A stretch of DNA of 50,827 nt from Clostridium sartagoforme AAU1 (GTDB lineage: Bacteria > Bacillota > Clostridia > Clostridiales > Clostridiaceae): assembly GCF_000401215.1 (NCBI RefSeq), contig NZ_ASRV01000090.1:1-50827 (forward strand). The letters are read 5' to 3'. Shown here piece by piece: positions 18,458-28,119 of this stretch. Each line of letters begins with the position of its first letter. Positions within the stretch are counted from its first letter, which is position 1. The notes under the pieces were generated by a model. That model had not been told where the DNA came from and ran no database searches. It saw only the letters and a program-made list of their open reading frames with translations. The position numbers and the translations under genes were made by a program.

Positions 18458-19273
18458 CTATTTTATTAAATTGGAAGGTCTAACTTCTAGGTCCTTAGAT
18501 TCGCCTAAATGTCTTAAATCTACTATAGATATATAATCATCAACTCTTTTTTGTGTAACTCCTATATTATCTACTAATACCCCTATTCCTACTAATTCAC
18601 TTTCAAATTCCTTTAATAAATCCTTTATACCTTGTGCAGTTCCTCCACCTCTTAAAAAGTCATCTATGAATATGCACTTACTTTTCGCTTTCATTGATTT
18701 CTTTGAAAGTGACATTTGTTGAATTCTGCCGCTAGTACCAGATACATAGTTTATTGTAACAGTAGATCCTTCTGTTACCTTATTATCTCTTCTTATTATA
18801 ACTAATGGAATTCCTAAATTTCTTGCAACTTCATATGCAAGTGGTATTCCCTTAGTTTCCACAGTTACAACATAATCCACTTCTTTATTATAAAATACTG
18901 AAGATAAAATAACTCCAGCTTTGCTTATAATCTGAGGATTATACATTAAATCCGTCATATATATGAAATTGCCAGGAACTATTCTACTTTCATCCTTCAA
19001 CATTTCACAAATATCTTCTGCAAATTTTCTTCTGCTTTCATTTTCTATACCTGGAATATACTTTATTCCTCCTGCCGCCCCTGCTATAGTTTCAACTTTT
19101 CCCATTTCCAATTTTTCTAAAATTTCTCTTACTATTACTATATCTTCACTTATAGTTGATTTTGCTGCATTTAACAGATCTGAAAATCTATTTAAACCTA
19201 TAACCTTATTAGGATTTTCAGTTAGAATCTTTGTAATAGCTACTACCCTACTATTTCTACTTAATTTTTCCAA
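18458..19273 (-). CDS. purR: Purine operon repressor PurR (Bacillus type)
   Basis: A 271-residue repressor. An N-terminal winged helix (about 1-72, RNSRVVAITKILTENPNKVIGLNRFSDLLNAAKSTISEDI) is joined to a phosphoribosyltransferase-like domain with an intact PRPP loop (CIFIDDFLRGGGTAQG). PRPP binding relieves repression, so it senses purine supply. It is not related to E. coli LacI-type PurR. A palindrome resembling a PurBox half-site pair lies about 25 bases upstream, suggesting autoregulation. Neighbouring prs, and punA and xpt elsewhere in the window, belong to the same metabolism. Confidence 0.96.
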   Translation of the reverse strand: MEKLSRNSRVVAITKILTENPNKVIGLNRFSDLLNAAKSTISEDIVIVREILEKLEMGKVETIAGAAGGIKYIPGIENESRRKFAEDICEMLKDESRIVPGNFIYMTDLMYNPQIISKAGVILSSVFYNKEVDYVVTVETKGIPLAYEVARNLGIPLVIIRRDNKVTEGSTVTINYVSGTSGRIQQMSLSKKSMKAKSKCIFIDDFLRGGGTAQGIKDLLKEFESELVGIGVLVDNIGVTQKRVDDYISIVDLRHLGESKDLEVRPSNLIK

Positions 19274-19295
19274 TATATATCACCTACATTTTATT

Positions 19296-19318
19296 ATTTT
19301 CCGAATTATTCGTTAATT
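19296..19318. promoter_or_regulatory. Possible PurR operator before purR
   Basis: The palindrome CGAATTATTCG (19302-19312) sits in an AT-rich frame resembling facing PurBox cores (CCGAAY). Its location 25-40 bases upstream of purR fits autoregulation. The half-site spacing is much shorter than in B. subtilis, so this is a guess. The remaining gap up to murC shows no gene. Confidence 0.35.
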
Positions 19319-19553
19319 TTAGCCCTCTAATATTCATATTTTATTCTATATTTTTCTCAATATCAATAGATTTTAATCACTTATATTTTTAATTTACTTA
19401 TAATTATTGATTTTTCAATAAAATTTTAGTAATTTCTTGAATTTACAGCTTTTTTATGTGTTCATTTTCTTAAATTTGTATATAATTATAAAGTGAAAAC
19501 TATTTGCAGTAATTTTATAAAATAATTCTTAATAAAAAAAGGGGTTGATTTTT

Positions 19554-20930
19554 TTGTCTTTTGATCTTAATAAAGATATAAATAAAAAAGTTCATTTTAT
19601 AGGTATTGGCGGTATTAGTATGAGCGGGCTTGCTGCAGTTTTATTAACAAAGGGGTTTAAGGTATCCGGTTCTGATTTTAAGGAATCTGAAATTACTGAT
19701 AAATTAAAATCTGAAGGCGCTGAAATTTACATAGGTCATGATAAAAACAACTTAAAAGATGTTGACTTAGTAGTTTATACAGCTGCTATACCATGTGATA
19801 ATCCTGAAATAGTAGAGGCTAAAAATAAACAAATAGAACTTATGGATAGAGCTGAATTCTTAGGATTAATAATGAAAGGTCATAAGTATAATGTTGCTAT
19901 ATCTGGTACTCATGGGAAAACTACTTGCACATCAATGCTTTCTCATGTAACTTTAAAAGCAAATCTAGATCCTACAATATTAGTAGGTGGTGAATTAGAT
20001 GTAATAGATGGTAACTTCAAGATAGGAAATAGTGAATACTTTTTAACTGAAGCTTGTGAGTATAAAGAATCATTTTTAAAATTTTATCCTTATATAGGTG
20101 TTATTTTAAATATAGATGCAGATCATCTAGATTACTATAGAGATTTAAATCATATAAAGGAGACTTTCGAAAAATTTTCCAACATAATACCTACTGATGG
20201 ATATCTAATTGGATATTGTGAAGATGAAAATGTAAATGAGATATTGAGTAAAGCTAAATGTAATACAATTAGTTATGGTATAAATAAAGGTGATGTAAGA
20301 GCAACTAATATTTCCTTTGATAACAAAGGATGCGCTACATTTACTGTACTTAAAGATAATAACAAGCTATTTAATGTAACTTTAAACACTACTGGTAAAC
20401 ACAATATATTAAATGCTTTATCAACTATTTGTGTTGGTTTAATCTTTAATATACCTTATTCCTCAATAATTGAAGGACTAGCTGAATGTAAGGGAGCCCA
20501 CAAAAGATTTGAATATAAAGGTGAATTCAATGGAGCAACAATAATTGATGATTATGCTCATCATCCTGTTGAAATAAAAGCTACATTAGATACGGCTAAT
20601 ATAATTCCTCATAAAAATATTTATGCTGTATTTCAGCCACATACCTACACAAGAACTAAAACTTTATTTAATGAATTTACAGAATGCTTCTCTCATGCTG
20701 ACGAGTTAATTCTTATGGATATATACGCAGCAAGAGAAAAAGATACAGGACTTGTAAGCTCAAATGATCTTGGAGATGCAATAAGATCTAAAGGTATTAA
20801 ATGTACCAATTTTCATAGCCATGATGAGGTTGCAAATTATTTAAAAGATAAGATCTCAAATGATGATATTGTTCTAACTATAGGAGCTGGAGATGTAGTA
20901 AAAGTTGCTGATATAATTTTAAAACAATAA
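19554..20930 (+). CDS. murC: UDP-N-acetylmuramate--L-alanine ligase
   Basis: Adds L-Ala to UDP-MurNAc in the cytoplasm, the first amino-acid step of peptidoglycan. The protein shows the Rossmann start [19 protein letters not shown], the ATP loop [16 protein letters not shown], the central ligase motif [14 protein letters not shown] and [12 protein letters not shown]. The start is taken as TTG at 19554 (458 residues), nine bases after AGGGG; the in-frame TTG at 19545 touches that site. It diverges from purR and ends in an 18-pair perfect hairpin terminator. Confidence 0.97.
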   Translation: MSFDLNKDINKKVHFIGIGGISMSGLAAVLLTKGFKVSGSDFKESEITDKLKSEGAEIYIGHDKNNLKDVDLVVYTAAIPCDNPEIVEAKNKQIELMDRAEFLGLIMKGHKYNVAISGTHGKTTCTSMLSHVTLKANLDPTILVGGELDVIDGNFKIGNSEYFLTEACEYKESFLKFYPYIGVILNIDADHLDYYRDLNHIKETFEKFSNIIPTDGYLIGYCEDENVNEILSKAKCNTISYGINKGDVRATNISFDNKGCATFTVLKDNNKLFNVTLNTTGKHNILNALSTICVGLIFNIPYSSIIEGLAECKGAHKRFEYKGEFNGATIIDDYAHHPVEIKATLDTANIIPHKNIYAVFQPHTYTRTKTLFNEFTECFSHADELILMDIYAAREKDTGLVSSNDLGDAIRSKGIKCTNFHSHDEVANYLKDKISNDDIVLTIGAGDVVKVADIILKQ

Positions 20931-20963
20931 TAAAACTTATATTATTTTTTCTTAGTAAATACT

Positions 20964-21012
20964 ATAAGGAGTTAATATTTACATAAATATTAACTCCTTA
21001 TGGTTTTTCTTT
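20964..21012 (+). terminator. Terminator after murC
   Basis: A perfect 18-pair inverted repeat (20964-20981 with 20984-21001; arm beginning ATAAGGAGTTAATATTTA) with a two-base loop, followed by TGGTTTTTCTTTT. No gene is seen in the remaining gap to punA. Confidence 0.9.
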
Positions 21013-21188
21013 TGCTTTTCTTTGCCATCTTTTGACTAATATACTAAGAATATTGATATTATTCTCTTTTTATATTTATTTTTAAATAAGTTTATCTTAT
21101 AATTTACAGGAACTATTAAATTTTATTATATAAATTTTTTGGTTTTATAATTTTTATAAAAAGCAAATATTAGAGTAGAGGTGATTTT

Positions 21189-22007
21189 ATGGATTTATCA
21201 AATAAGATTAAAAACGCTGCAGACTTTATAATGAAAAAATCTAAATACAAACCTGAAATCGGTTTAATTTTAGGATCTGGATTAGGATCATTAGCCGATT
21301 CTATAGAAAATCCTGAATTTTATCCTTATGAAGACCTTCCACACTTTCCAGTATCAACAGTTGAAGGTCATGCTGGAAGACTAGTTGTTGGTATGTTAAA
21401 CGGCAAGTGCGTTGTTGCTATGCAAGGAAGATTCCATTACTATGAAGGCTATGCTTTCAATGAGGTAACTTTCCCAGTTAGAGTAATGAAATCAATTGGA
21501 GTTGAAAAGCTTATTGTTACAAATGCTTGTGGAGCTGTTAATGAAAGCTTTAAGCCTGGAGACTTAATGATTATAACAGATCAAATTAACTTTTCTGGAG
21601 ATAATCCTTTAATAGGTAAAAACCTAGATGAATTTGGCCCAAGATTCCCTGATCTTTCAAGTGCTTATTCAAAGGATTTAGTTGAGAAGGCTAAAGAAAT
21701 TGCAAATAAATTAAACATCGATATTAAAACTGGAGTTTATATGATGTTTAGTGGTCCAACTTATGAAACACCAGCTGAAATTAGAATGTCTAGAGTTTTT
21801 GGAGCAGATGCTGTTGGTATGTCAACTGTTCCTGAAGTAATCGTTGCTGCTCATTGTGGAATGAAGGTTCTTGGAATATCATGCTTAACTAACATGGCAG
21901 CTGGTATACTAGATCAACCATTAAATCATGAAGAGGTTATGGAAACTTCAGCTAAAGTAAAAGAAACATTTACTAAACTTATGAACGAAATAATTAAAGA
22001 AATTTAA
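21189..22007 (+). CDS. punA: Purine nucleoside phosphorylase (trimeric, PNP-I)
   Basis: Cleaves purine (deoxy)nucleosides, mainly inosine and guanosine, with phosphate to free base and (deoxy)ribose 1-phosphate. The 272 residues match the trimeric low-molecular-mass class: phosphate loop LGSGLGSLAD, VEGHAGRLVVG, QGRFHYYEGY, VTNACGAVNESFKPGDLM, the base-binding Glu in MFSGPTYETPAEIRM and the Asn in CLTNMAAG. AGAGGTG precedes the ATG. It probably works with xpt (50036-50608) in salvage. A repeat island follows instead of a simple terminator. Confidence 0.97.
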   Translation: MDLSNKIKNAADFIMKKSKYKPEIGLILGSGLGSLADSIENPEFYPYEDLPHFPVSTVEGHAGRLVVGMLNGKCVVAMQGRFHYYEGYAFNEVTFPVRVMKSIGVEKLIVTNACGAVNESFKPGDLMIITDQINFSGDNPLIGKNLDEFGPRFPDLSSAYSKDLVEKAKEIANKLNIDIKTGVYMMFSGPTYETPAEIRMSRVFGADAVGMSTVPEVIVAAHCGMKVLGISCLTNMAAGILDQPLNHEEVMETSAKVKETFTKLMNEIIKEI

Positions 22008-22012
22008 TCATT

Positions 22013-22426
22013 TCACAGTTCACAAGGCACAGTTCACATTTGTAATAAAATTCAAATATAAAGGCTACGATAAATAGATATGTTTCATAAGCTAAATAAC
22101 TACGAAAAGAAGTACTAGGTTCGGAGAACTACTATGCAAGAGTTTTGGTTAAACTCGCTGCGCTCAGACAAACCAACAACACTAAGGCGTAGTAGTTCTT
22201 CCTTCACCAAGTACTTCTAATTTCTCGCTATATGCTTATTTCACATATTCTATTTACCTTCGCCAACTTATATTAAGAATTTAAATTAATAACAAATTAA
22301 GTTATTGGTAAAAAATAATTGGTGAGGTATATTAAAAACTTAGTTAAATGTAGCAGACTATAATTGATCTTGTTTTCTGTTACTTTATTCCAAAAACTGT
22401 GAATTGTGAATTGTGCACCGTGAACT
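22013..22426. repeat. MITE-like structured repeat between punA and the M24 peptidase gene
   Basis: The 440-base gap has no reading frame but is strongly structured. Its ends carry facing low-complexity repeats (cagttcac-type at 22017-22037, gtgaattgtgaac-type at 22397-22425). The core is a long imperfect hairpin: AGAAGTACT (22108-22116) pairs with 22210-22218, and AGAACTACTATGC (22125-22137) pairs with 22187-22199. The loop carries ctcgctgcgctcagac (22154-22169), far richer in GC than the surroundings. Terminal inverted repeats plus a non-coding hairpin core suggest a non-autonomous mobile element between two converging genes. Confidence 0.6.
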
Positions 22427-22447
22427 AAATAAATGCTTCGCAATTTA

Positions 22448-23527
22448 TTACTTAATTACAGTTATCTCCTTGCTTACTTTATTTAAAACTTCACACCCAT
22501 CCTTAGTAACTAAGACTAAGTCTTCAATTCTTACTCCAAAATCATCTTTTAAATAAATTCCAGGTTCAATAGAAAATATCATGCCAGCCTTAATTTCTTC
22601 ATGGTTAGATGAACTGACATCTCCAAAATCATGATCTTCTATCCCTATACTATGACCTGTTCTATGAGTAAAATATTCACCATAACCAGCATCTATTATA
22701 TAATCTCTTGCTGCTTTATCTATATCTGAAAATTTCATGCCTTCTTTTACTTTACTTATAGCATTTAAATTTGCTTCCTTTACGACATTATATATTTTTT
22801 CATGCCTTTCATTTGGGCTTTCTCTAAAAAATACTGTTCTTGTCATATCAGAACAATAAGAATTATACACTCCACCAATATCTATAACTATACTATGACC
22901 TTTTCTTATAATATCATTTCCAGAATGGTGATGTGGGTCTGCTCCATTAGGACTTACTGCAATTATTGGTGAAAAAGAAAATTTATTTACATCATACTTC
23001 TCGTAAATTTCAGTTAAAAGGCTAGCATAGTACTTTTCTGCTTTCCCTTCTTGTAAATTATTTAAAAGCTCTAGCATAACATTATCATTAATCTCTGAAG
23101 ATTTTTTCATTAAAGCTATTTCTTCTTCATCTTTTATCATTCTTAACCTATCAATTATAGGAGATGCATTAACAAAAGCTTTCGCTCCATTATTATTCAT
23201 AAGTTTTATTAAGAAATGTGCGGGCCAATTTTTATCCACACCTAGAACATCATTTTTATCAACAATTGTTGATAATATGTTTATTGGATCTTCTGTATCC
23301 GAATACCATATTAAATCTACGCCTAAATCCTCATATATAGGAAATAATTTATTAACTATAAATTTGTGATTACCATTTATATTTAAGTATAAAGCAATCA
23401 TTCTTTCTCCTGGTGAAAACCACTTTCCCGTTAAATAAAAGATAGCTGGAGGTGATGATATTAACATTTGACTTAAGTTTTTGCCCTCCATTGATTTTAA
23501 TATATTTTGCAGCCTATTTAACTTCAT
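22448..23527 (-). CDS. M24-family aminopeptidase (Xaa-Pro type)
   Basis: A 359-residue cytoplasmic metallopeptidase. The N-terminal creatinase-like domain (about 1-125) is followed by the pita-bread catalytic domain with all metal ligands visible: Asp in VIDIGGVYNSYCSDMTRT (two Asp), His in HRTGHSIGIEDHD, Glu in FSIEPGIYL and Glu in VRIEDLVLVT. Such enzymes remove an N-terminal residue preceding proline, probably for peptide use. GGAGG precedes the ATG. Whether it is PepP/PepQ-like in specificity cannot be read from sequence. Confidence 0.93.
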   Translation of the reverse strand: MKLNRLQNILKSMEGKNLSQMLISSPPAIFYLTGKWFSPGERMIALYLNINGNHKFIVNKLFPIYEDLGVDLIWYSDTEDPINILSTIVDKNDVLGVDKNWPAHFLIKLMNNNGAKAFVNASPIIDRLRMIKDEEEIALMKKSSEINDNVMLELLNNLQEGKAEKYYASLLTEIYEKYDVNKFSFSPIIAVSPNGADPHHHSGNDIIRKGHSIVIDIGGVYNSYCSDMTRTVFFRESPNERHEKIYNVVKEANLNAISKVKEGMKFSDIDKAARDYIIDAGYGEYFTHRTGHSIGIEDHDFGDVSSSNHEEIKAGMIFSIEPGIYLKDDFGVRIEDLVLVTKDGCEVLNKVSKEITVIK

Positions 23528-23696
23528 TTATTTTCCTCCTCATAACAACTTATATATAAATATAATATACATCAACAATTAAATAATATCTATTTATAAT
23601 ATTATTAATTTTATTTATACTAAATATTTAAAGTGATATAATATATTTATTAAAATCTATACTTTAACTTTATTTTGAACTTATGGAGGAATACTT

Positions 23697-24395
23697 ATGA
23701 AAATAGCTGCTATCTCAGATATTCATGGAAATATATATGCCTTAATGAAGGTATTAGAAGATATAGATGATCAAAAAATTGACTTAACAATTTGTCTTGG
23801 TGATTTAGTTGGTTATGGACCTCATCCTAATGAAGTTGTGGCTTTAATCAAAAGAAGAGAAATTCCTTGTATTAAAGGAAATTATGATGCTTCTGTTGTA
23901 GATGGAGGTTTTACATTTATAAGAGATACGTCAATTAACTCCTTTGCACTTCCTTGGGCTTGTGATGAAGTTAGGGCTTCAAATAAATACTATTTATCAC
24001 AGCTTCCTCTATTTTTAAACTATGATATTAATGGAGTAAAGCTTAAATTTACACACGGTAGTCCTAATTCTATAAGTGAGTATTTATTTGAAGATAAAGA
24101 AAATACAGAAGAAGTAATGAATAATTTAGAAGAAGATATTTTAGTTTGTGCACATACTCATATTCCTTCATATAAAAAATTTAACAATAAAATGTTTATT
24201 AATGTAGGAAGTGTAGGAAAGCCTAAAATAGGTCGTCCAAATGCTACTTATTGCATAATTAATATTGATGATAATAAAAAAATAGACGTAAAATTTAGAG
24301 AGTTGGAATATGAATTTAAGAGAATTGTTAAAGATACTCAAATGCTTCACTTTCCAAATCAATTAATTTCATCTTATGAAAGCGGAAACGAATAA
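23697..24395 (+). CDS. Metallophosphoesterase (YfcE/DUF2436-type calcineurin fold)
   Basis: A 232-residue calcineurin-like phosphoesterase with the five metal motifs: DIHGN (about residue 8), GDLVGYGPHPNEV, GNYD, FTHGSP and CAHTH, then VNVGSVGKP near the end. The GYGPHPNEV type is common among small bacterial phosphodiesterases of unknown natural substrate. There is no signal peptide, so it is cytoplasmic. It has its own ribosome binding site (GGAGGAA) and converges on the next gene with a shared bidirectional terminator. Confidence 0.9.
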   Translation: MKIAAISDIHGNIYALMKVLEDIDDQKIDLTICLGDLVGYGPHPNEVVALIKRREIPCIKGNYDASVVDGGFTFIRDTSINSFALPWACDEVRASNKYYLSQLPLFLNYDINGVKLKFTHGSPNSISEYLFEDKENTEEVMNNLEEDILVCAHTHIPSYKKFNNKMFINVGSVGKPKIGRPNATYCIINIDDNKKIDVKFRELEYEFKRIVKDTQMLHFPNQLISSYESGNE

Positions 24396-24397
24396 TA

Positions 24398-24433
24398 AAA
24401 AATTGCTACGATTTAACCGTAGCAATTTTTTAT
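24398..24433. terminator. Bidirectional terminator
   Basis: AAAATTGCTACG/CGTAGCAATTTT (24399-24410 with 24418-24429) flanked by A and T runs, between two converging genes; works on either strand. Confidence 0.9.
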
Positions 24434-24867
24434 TATTCCCATGTACATTTTTTTGTGTAATTTAAATGTCCTACTACTCGTAACTTTTCCAAAGCTTCTA
24501 GTTGTTCTTTGCTACAATTTTCAAATGTTTTAGTTTGATCTGTTCCTGGTTTCATTCCACAAAAGTTTTCCTCACTCCAGTTATCTACATCTATAATATC
24601 ATAAATAGTTCCATTTACAGCAATATAAGAAGGTCTTCCACTTTCTCCATTATATTCACTTAACTCTTCTAAGGTAAGTTGAAGTAATTCATTATCTCTT
24701 TTTTTATTATGAAAGCCTATATCATTAAGATAAGAATTAATTTGATTACAAACTCTTTCCATAACATGTAATATATTTTCCTTATAATCTTCTGGATATG
24801 TTACTAACATGCTTTTCAACTCATTTAATTCAATAAATTTCTTTTCTAAAAACTCCTTATTATCCAT
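24433..24867 (-). CDS. Cytochrome b5-fold domain protein lacking heme histidines
   Basis: A 144-residue protein. A helical N-terminal part (about 1-75) precedes a cytochrome-b5-like domain (about 80-144: PSYIAVNGTIYDIIDVDNW, ending LRVVGHL). In true cytochrome b5 the heme sits between two His, the first in HPGG; here that position reads KPGT and no second His is in place. It probably does not bind heme as b5 does; membrane-steroid-binding relatives have the same fold. Function unknown. ATG at 24867, seven bases after GGAGG, is preferred over the ATG 12 bases upstream that overlaps that site. Confidence 0.8.
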   Translation of the reverse strand: MDNKEFLEKKFIELNELKSMLVTYPEDYKENILHVMERVCNQINSYLNDIGFHNKKRDNELLQLTLEELSEYNGESGRPSYIAVNGTIYDIIDVDNWSEENFCGMKPGTDQTKTFENCSKEQLEALEKLRVVGHLNYTKKCTWE

Positions 24868-24929
24868 AATATCCTCCATAAAATGTTCCTAAAATTATAT
24901 TATGATTTAAAGTTGCAAATGTTAGTGAA

Positions 24930-24959
24930 TTGGTGTAAAATCGTAATAAACATTATATT
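24930..24959 (+). promoter_or_regulatory. Promoter of the asnS leader
   Basis: -35 TTGGTG (24930-24935) and -10 TATATT (24954-24959) with an 18-base spacer, just upstream of the T-box leader. Confidence 0.6.
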
Positions 24960-24967
24960 TTTTATTA

Positions 24968-25287
24968 CTGTGATGAGAAGAGTAACTATATGGAAGTAGT
25001 TTTAGCGAGTAAGGAATGGTGTAAGCCTTATACGAAGCCTTTAGTGAAGAACATCTCTGAGTTTCTAACCGAACAAGTGGAAAATTATTACCTTTTCATT
25101 ATGTTAAAGGTGTAATCTAGATTAACAAAATTCAAACCTTTAGTTTCACTTAAGTAGACTTAGACGGATTCAAACCGTTATAATTTGAATGACATTATAG
25201 TGTCAATTGAGTGGCTATTTATAGCAATTTGGGTGGTACCGCGAAATTTATCCTTTCGTCCCTTTTTAGGGATTGAAAGGTTTTTTT
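24968..25287 (+). promoter_or_regulatory. T-box leader of asnS (Asn specifier AAC)
   Basis: A T-box riboswitch that reads uncharged tRNA. The stem I opening tgatgagaagagta is at 24971-24984, and the specifier is most likely AAC (25067-25069), an Asn codon matching the downstream asnS. The invariant T-box tgggtggtaccgcg is at 25230-25243. The terminator stem CCTTTC/GAAAGG with inner TCCC/GGGA (25252-25280) is followed by seven Ts. Uncharged tRNA-Asn should pair with the T-box, stabilise the antiterminator and switch asnS on. Confidence 0.95.
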
Positions 25288-25319
25288 ATTTTATAAAATA
25301 ATTTTTAGGAGGATTACAA

Positions 25320-26714
25320 ATGGATAAAGTAGTTTTAATAAAATCACTTTACAGAAATCAAGAAGAATATTTAAGCAAAGAAATAAAAATTTCTGGATGG
25401 ATAAGAACATTAAGAGCATCTAATGCTTTTGGATTTATAGAAGTTAATGATGGTAGTTTCTTTAAAAATATTCAAGTTGTATTTTCAAATGAACTTTCAA
25501 ACTTTACAGAAATCTCAAAGCTACCTATAAGCTCTTCAATATCAGTTATAGGTACTTTAGTTGCTACACCTGAAGCTAAGCAACCCTTTGAAATTCAAGC
25601 AAAAGAAGTAATAGTAGAAGGTATGTCAAACTCTGATTATCCACTACAAAAGAAAAGACATTCTTATGAGTATTTAAGAACAATAGCTCACTTAAGACCA
25701 AGAAGTAATGCCTTTTCAGCTGTATTTAGAGTACGTTCAGTGGCAGCTTTCGCTATTCACAAGTTCTTCCAAGAAAGAGGATTTGTTTATACTCATACAC
25801 CTCTAATAACTGGAAGTGATGCTGAAGGTGCTGGAGAAATGTTTAAAGTTACTACATTAGACTTACACAATGTTCCAAAAACTGAAGAGGGTACTATTGA
25901 CTTTAGTCAAGATTTCTTTGGTAAAGAAAGTAACCTAACAGTATCAGGACAATTAAATGGTGAATGTTATGCTTTAGCATTTAGAAATATTTACACTTTT
26001 GGTCCTACTTTTAGAGCCGAAAACTCAAATACAGCAAGACATGCTGCAGAGTTCTGGATGATAGAACCTGAAATAGCATTTGCAGATTTACAAGATGATA
26101 TGGAATTAGCTGAAGATATGCTTAAATATGTTTTAGAATATGTTTTAGCAGAGTGTCCAGAAGAAATGGCCTTCTTTAATCAATTTGTTGATAAAGGAAT
26201 CTTAGATAGATTAACTCACGTTATGACTTCTGACTTTGGAAAAGTAACTTATACTGAAGCTGTTGAAATATTAAAGAAAGCTAATAAAAAGTTTGAATAT
26301 CCAGTTGAATGGGGAATTGACCTACAAACAGAGCATGAAAGATATTTAACAGAAGAACATTTCAAGAGACCTGTGTTTGTAACAGATTATCCAAAAGATA
26401 TAAAAGCATTTTATATGAGATTAAATGATGATGGAAAAACAGTTGCTGCAACAGATCTTTTAGTTCCAGGTATAGGAGAACTTATAGGTGGAAGCCAAAG
26501 AGAAGAAAGATTAGATATCCTAACTAAGAGAATGGCTGAACTTGGCCTTAAAGAAGAAGATTACTGGTGGTATTTAGAGCTTAGAAAATATGGAGAAACT
26601 AAGCATGCAGGATTTGGATTAGGTTTTGAAAGACTTATTATGTATATTACAGGTATGCCAAATATCAGAGACGTAATTCCATTCCCAAGAACTACAGGAC
26701 AATCTGAATTCTAA
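25320..26714 (+). CDS. asnS: Asparaginyl-tRNA synthetase
   Basis: Charges tRNA-Asn with asparagine. The 464 residues contain the N-terminal OB-fold anticodon domain (about 15-105, [23 protein letters not shown]) and a class IIb catalytic core: motif 1 around [22 protein letters not shown], motif 2 [25 protein letters not shown], motif 3 [15 protein letters not shown]. AsnRS rather than AspRS is shown by the overall pattern, especially the GAGEMF stretch after motif 1, and is backed by the AAC specifier of the T-box. AGGAGG precedes the ATG. Confidence 0.98.
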   Translation: MDKVVLIKSLYRNQEEYLSKEIKISGWIRTLRASNAFGFIEVNDGSFFKNIQVVFSNELSNFTEISKLPISSSISVIGTLVATPEAKQPFEIQAKEVIVEGMSNSDYPLQKKRHSYEYLRTIAHLRPRSNAFSAVFRVRSVAAFAIHKFFQERGFVYTHTPLITGSDAEGAGEMFKVTTLDLHNVPKTEEGTIDFSQDFFGKESNLTVSGQLNGECYALAFRNIYTFGPTFRAENSNTARHAAEFWMIEPEIAFADLQDDMELAEDMLKYVLEYVLAECPEEMAFFNQFVDKGILDRLTHVMTSDFGKVTYTEAVEILKKANKKFEYPVEWGIDLQTEHERYLTEEHFKRPVFVTDYPKDIKAFYMRLNDDGKTVAATDLLVPGIGELIGGSQREERLDILTKRMAELGLKEEDYWWYLELRKYGETKHAGFGLGFERLIMYITGMPNIRDVIPFPRTTGQSEF

Positions 26715-26718
26715 TAAA

Positions 26719-26760
26719 ATCCCCCATAGCAATTACTTATTGCCTATGGGGGATTAATTT
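26719..26760. terminator. Bidirectional terminator after asnS
   Basis: ATCCCCCATAG/CTATGGGGGAT (26719-26729 with 26744-26754), with an additional inner pairing, followed by TAATTTTATTT on the plus strand and TTTTATT on the minus strand. It serves asnS and the converging small gene. Confidence 0.9.
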
Positions 26761-26799
26761 TATTTATTATATTTTAATTTCAATCTAATATTTTTATGC

Positions 26800-26997
26800 C
26801 TATTTTAATTCTCTTTTGAATATTACTGAGCCATCATCTGGTTTTGGATTCCACCCTACTCCCTCATGAGGCTTAGTTAAGTCACCTATGAGCTCCCATC
26901 CCTCACTACCATAATTATTAAGTTCCTCTTGCAGCTTATCTGGATCTCCTAAGTTTTTTATAGAATTAATTTCAACGACCTTATATTCCCATTTCAT
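26800..26997 (-). CDS. DUF4177 family small protein
   Basis: A 65-residue protein beginning MKWEYKVVEI, with NNYGSEGWELIG and a terminal VIFKREL, the pattern of the DUF4177 family of small beta-rich proteins of unknown function. A good GGAGGG ribosome binding site precedes the ATG. It starts 58 bases after the acr3 stop, with no terminator between, so it may be transcribed as the last gene of the arsenic operon. No direct link with arsenic is visible. Confidence 0.8.
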   Translation of the reverse strand: MKWEYKVVEINSIKNLGDPDKLQEELNNYGSEGWELIGDLTKPHEGVGWNPKPDDGSVIFKRELK

Positions 26998-27054
26998 ATG
27001 AGATAACCCTCCTTGATACTGATTTTTAATAAAAATATAATAATAAAATTTAAA

Positions 27055-28110
27055 TTATTTTTCTAAGGTAAACCATCCTGTTGTTTTATTTGCAATCTTA
27101 ACTAGTGTAAGCATTACTGGAACTTCAACTAAAACTCCTACTACTGTTGCAAGTGCTGCTCCTGATTGTAGTCCAAAAAGAGAAATAGCTACTGCTACAG
27201 CAAGTTCAAAGAAGTTACTTGCTCCTATCATCCCTGCTGGTGCTGCAATATTATGTGGCAACTTCCAAAGCTTTGCCCAAATATATGCGAACCCAAATAT
27301 AAAAAATGTTTGAATTGTAAGTGGTATTGCAATCAGCAATATGTGAGTTGGATTGTTTATTATAGTATCTCCTTGAAATGAAAATAATATTATTAATGTT
27401 AAAAGTAGTCCTATTATTGTTATATTATCAAACTTTTTTAAAAATATATTTTCAAAATACTCTTTACCTTTATTTTTTATTACTAAGGTTCTTGTAATAT
27501 ATCCTAATGCTAAAGGAACTACAACAAATAATATAGTTGATAATATTAAAGTTCCAAATGGTATAGATACATCACTAACTCCTAGTAAAAACGCTACTAT
27601 AGGTGTAAATGCAATTAAAATAATTAAATCATTTACTGCTACTTGAACTAAAGTATATGCTGGATCTCCTTTTGTTAAGTGACTCCATACGAATACCATA
27701 GCTGTGCAAGGTGCTGCCCCTAACAAAACTGCCCCCGCTAAATATTCTTTAGCTAAATCTGGTGAAATAATCCCTTTAAAGACTACAAATAAGAAAAATG
27801 CTGCTATTGCATACATAGTAAATGGCTTTATTAGCCAATTAGTTGTGCAAGTTACAATAAGTCCTTTTGGCTTTTTAGTAGCATTTAAAATACTTGTAAA
27901 ATCTATTTTTAACATCATTGGATATATCATAAGCCATATTAAGATAGCTACAGGTATTGATACATTATAATATTCAAACTTATTTAATGTTTCAGGTATA
28001 ATAGGAAGCAATTGACCAATGGATATTCCTATCACAATACAAGCAGCAACCCATATTGTTAAATATCGTTCAAAGACTCCTAATCCCTTTCCTTTACTTT
28101 CTTCCCCCAT
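27055..28110 (-). CDS. acr3: Arsenite efflux transporter Acr3
   Basis: A 351-residue membrane protein with about ten helices, of the ACR3 (BASS superfamily) type rather than the ArsB type. It has GAAPCTAMVFVWSHLTKGDPAYTL with the essential Cys, and the GASNFFELAVAVAISLFG helix near the end. It exports As(III) across the membrane. With ArsA in the operon, transport may be ATP-driven. It starts nine bases after the arsC stop. Confidence 0.96.
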   Translation of the reverse strand: MGEESKGKGLGVFERYLTIWVAACIVIGISIGQLLPIIPETLNKFEYYNVSIPVAILIWLMIYPMMLKIDFTSILNATKKPKGLIVTCTTNWLIKPFTMYAIAAFFLFVVFKGIISPDLAKEYLAGAVLLGAAPCTAMVFVWSHLTKGDPAYTLVQVAVNDLIILIAFTPIVAFLLGVSDVSIPFGTLILSTILFVVVPLALGYITRTLVIKNKGKEYFENIFLKKFDNITIIGLLLTLIILFSFQGDTIINNPTHILLIAIPLTIQTFFIFGFAYIWAKLWKLPHNIAAPAGMIGASNFFELAVAVAISLFGLQSGAALATVVGVLVEVPVMLTLVKIANKTTGWFTLEK

Positions 28111-28119
28111 AATTCCCTC

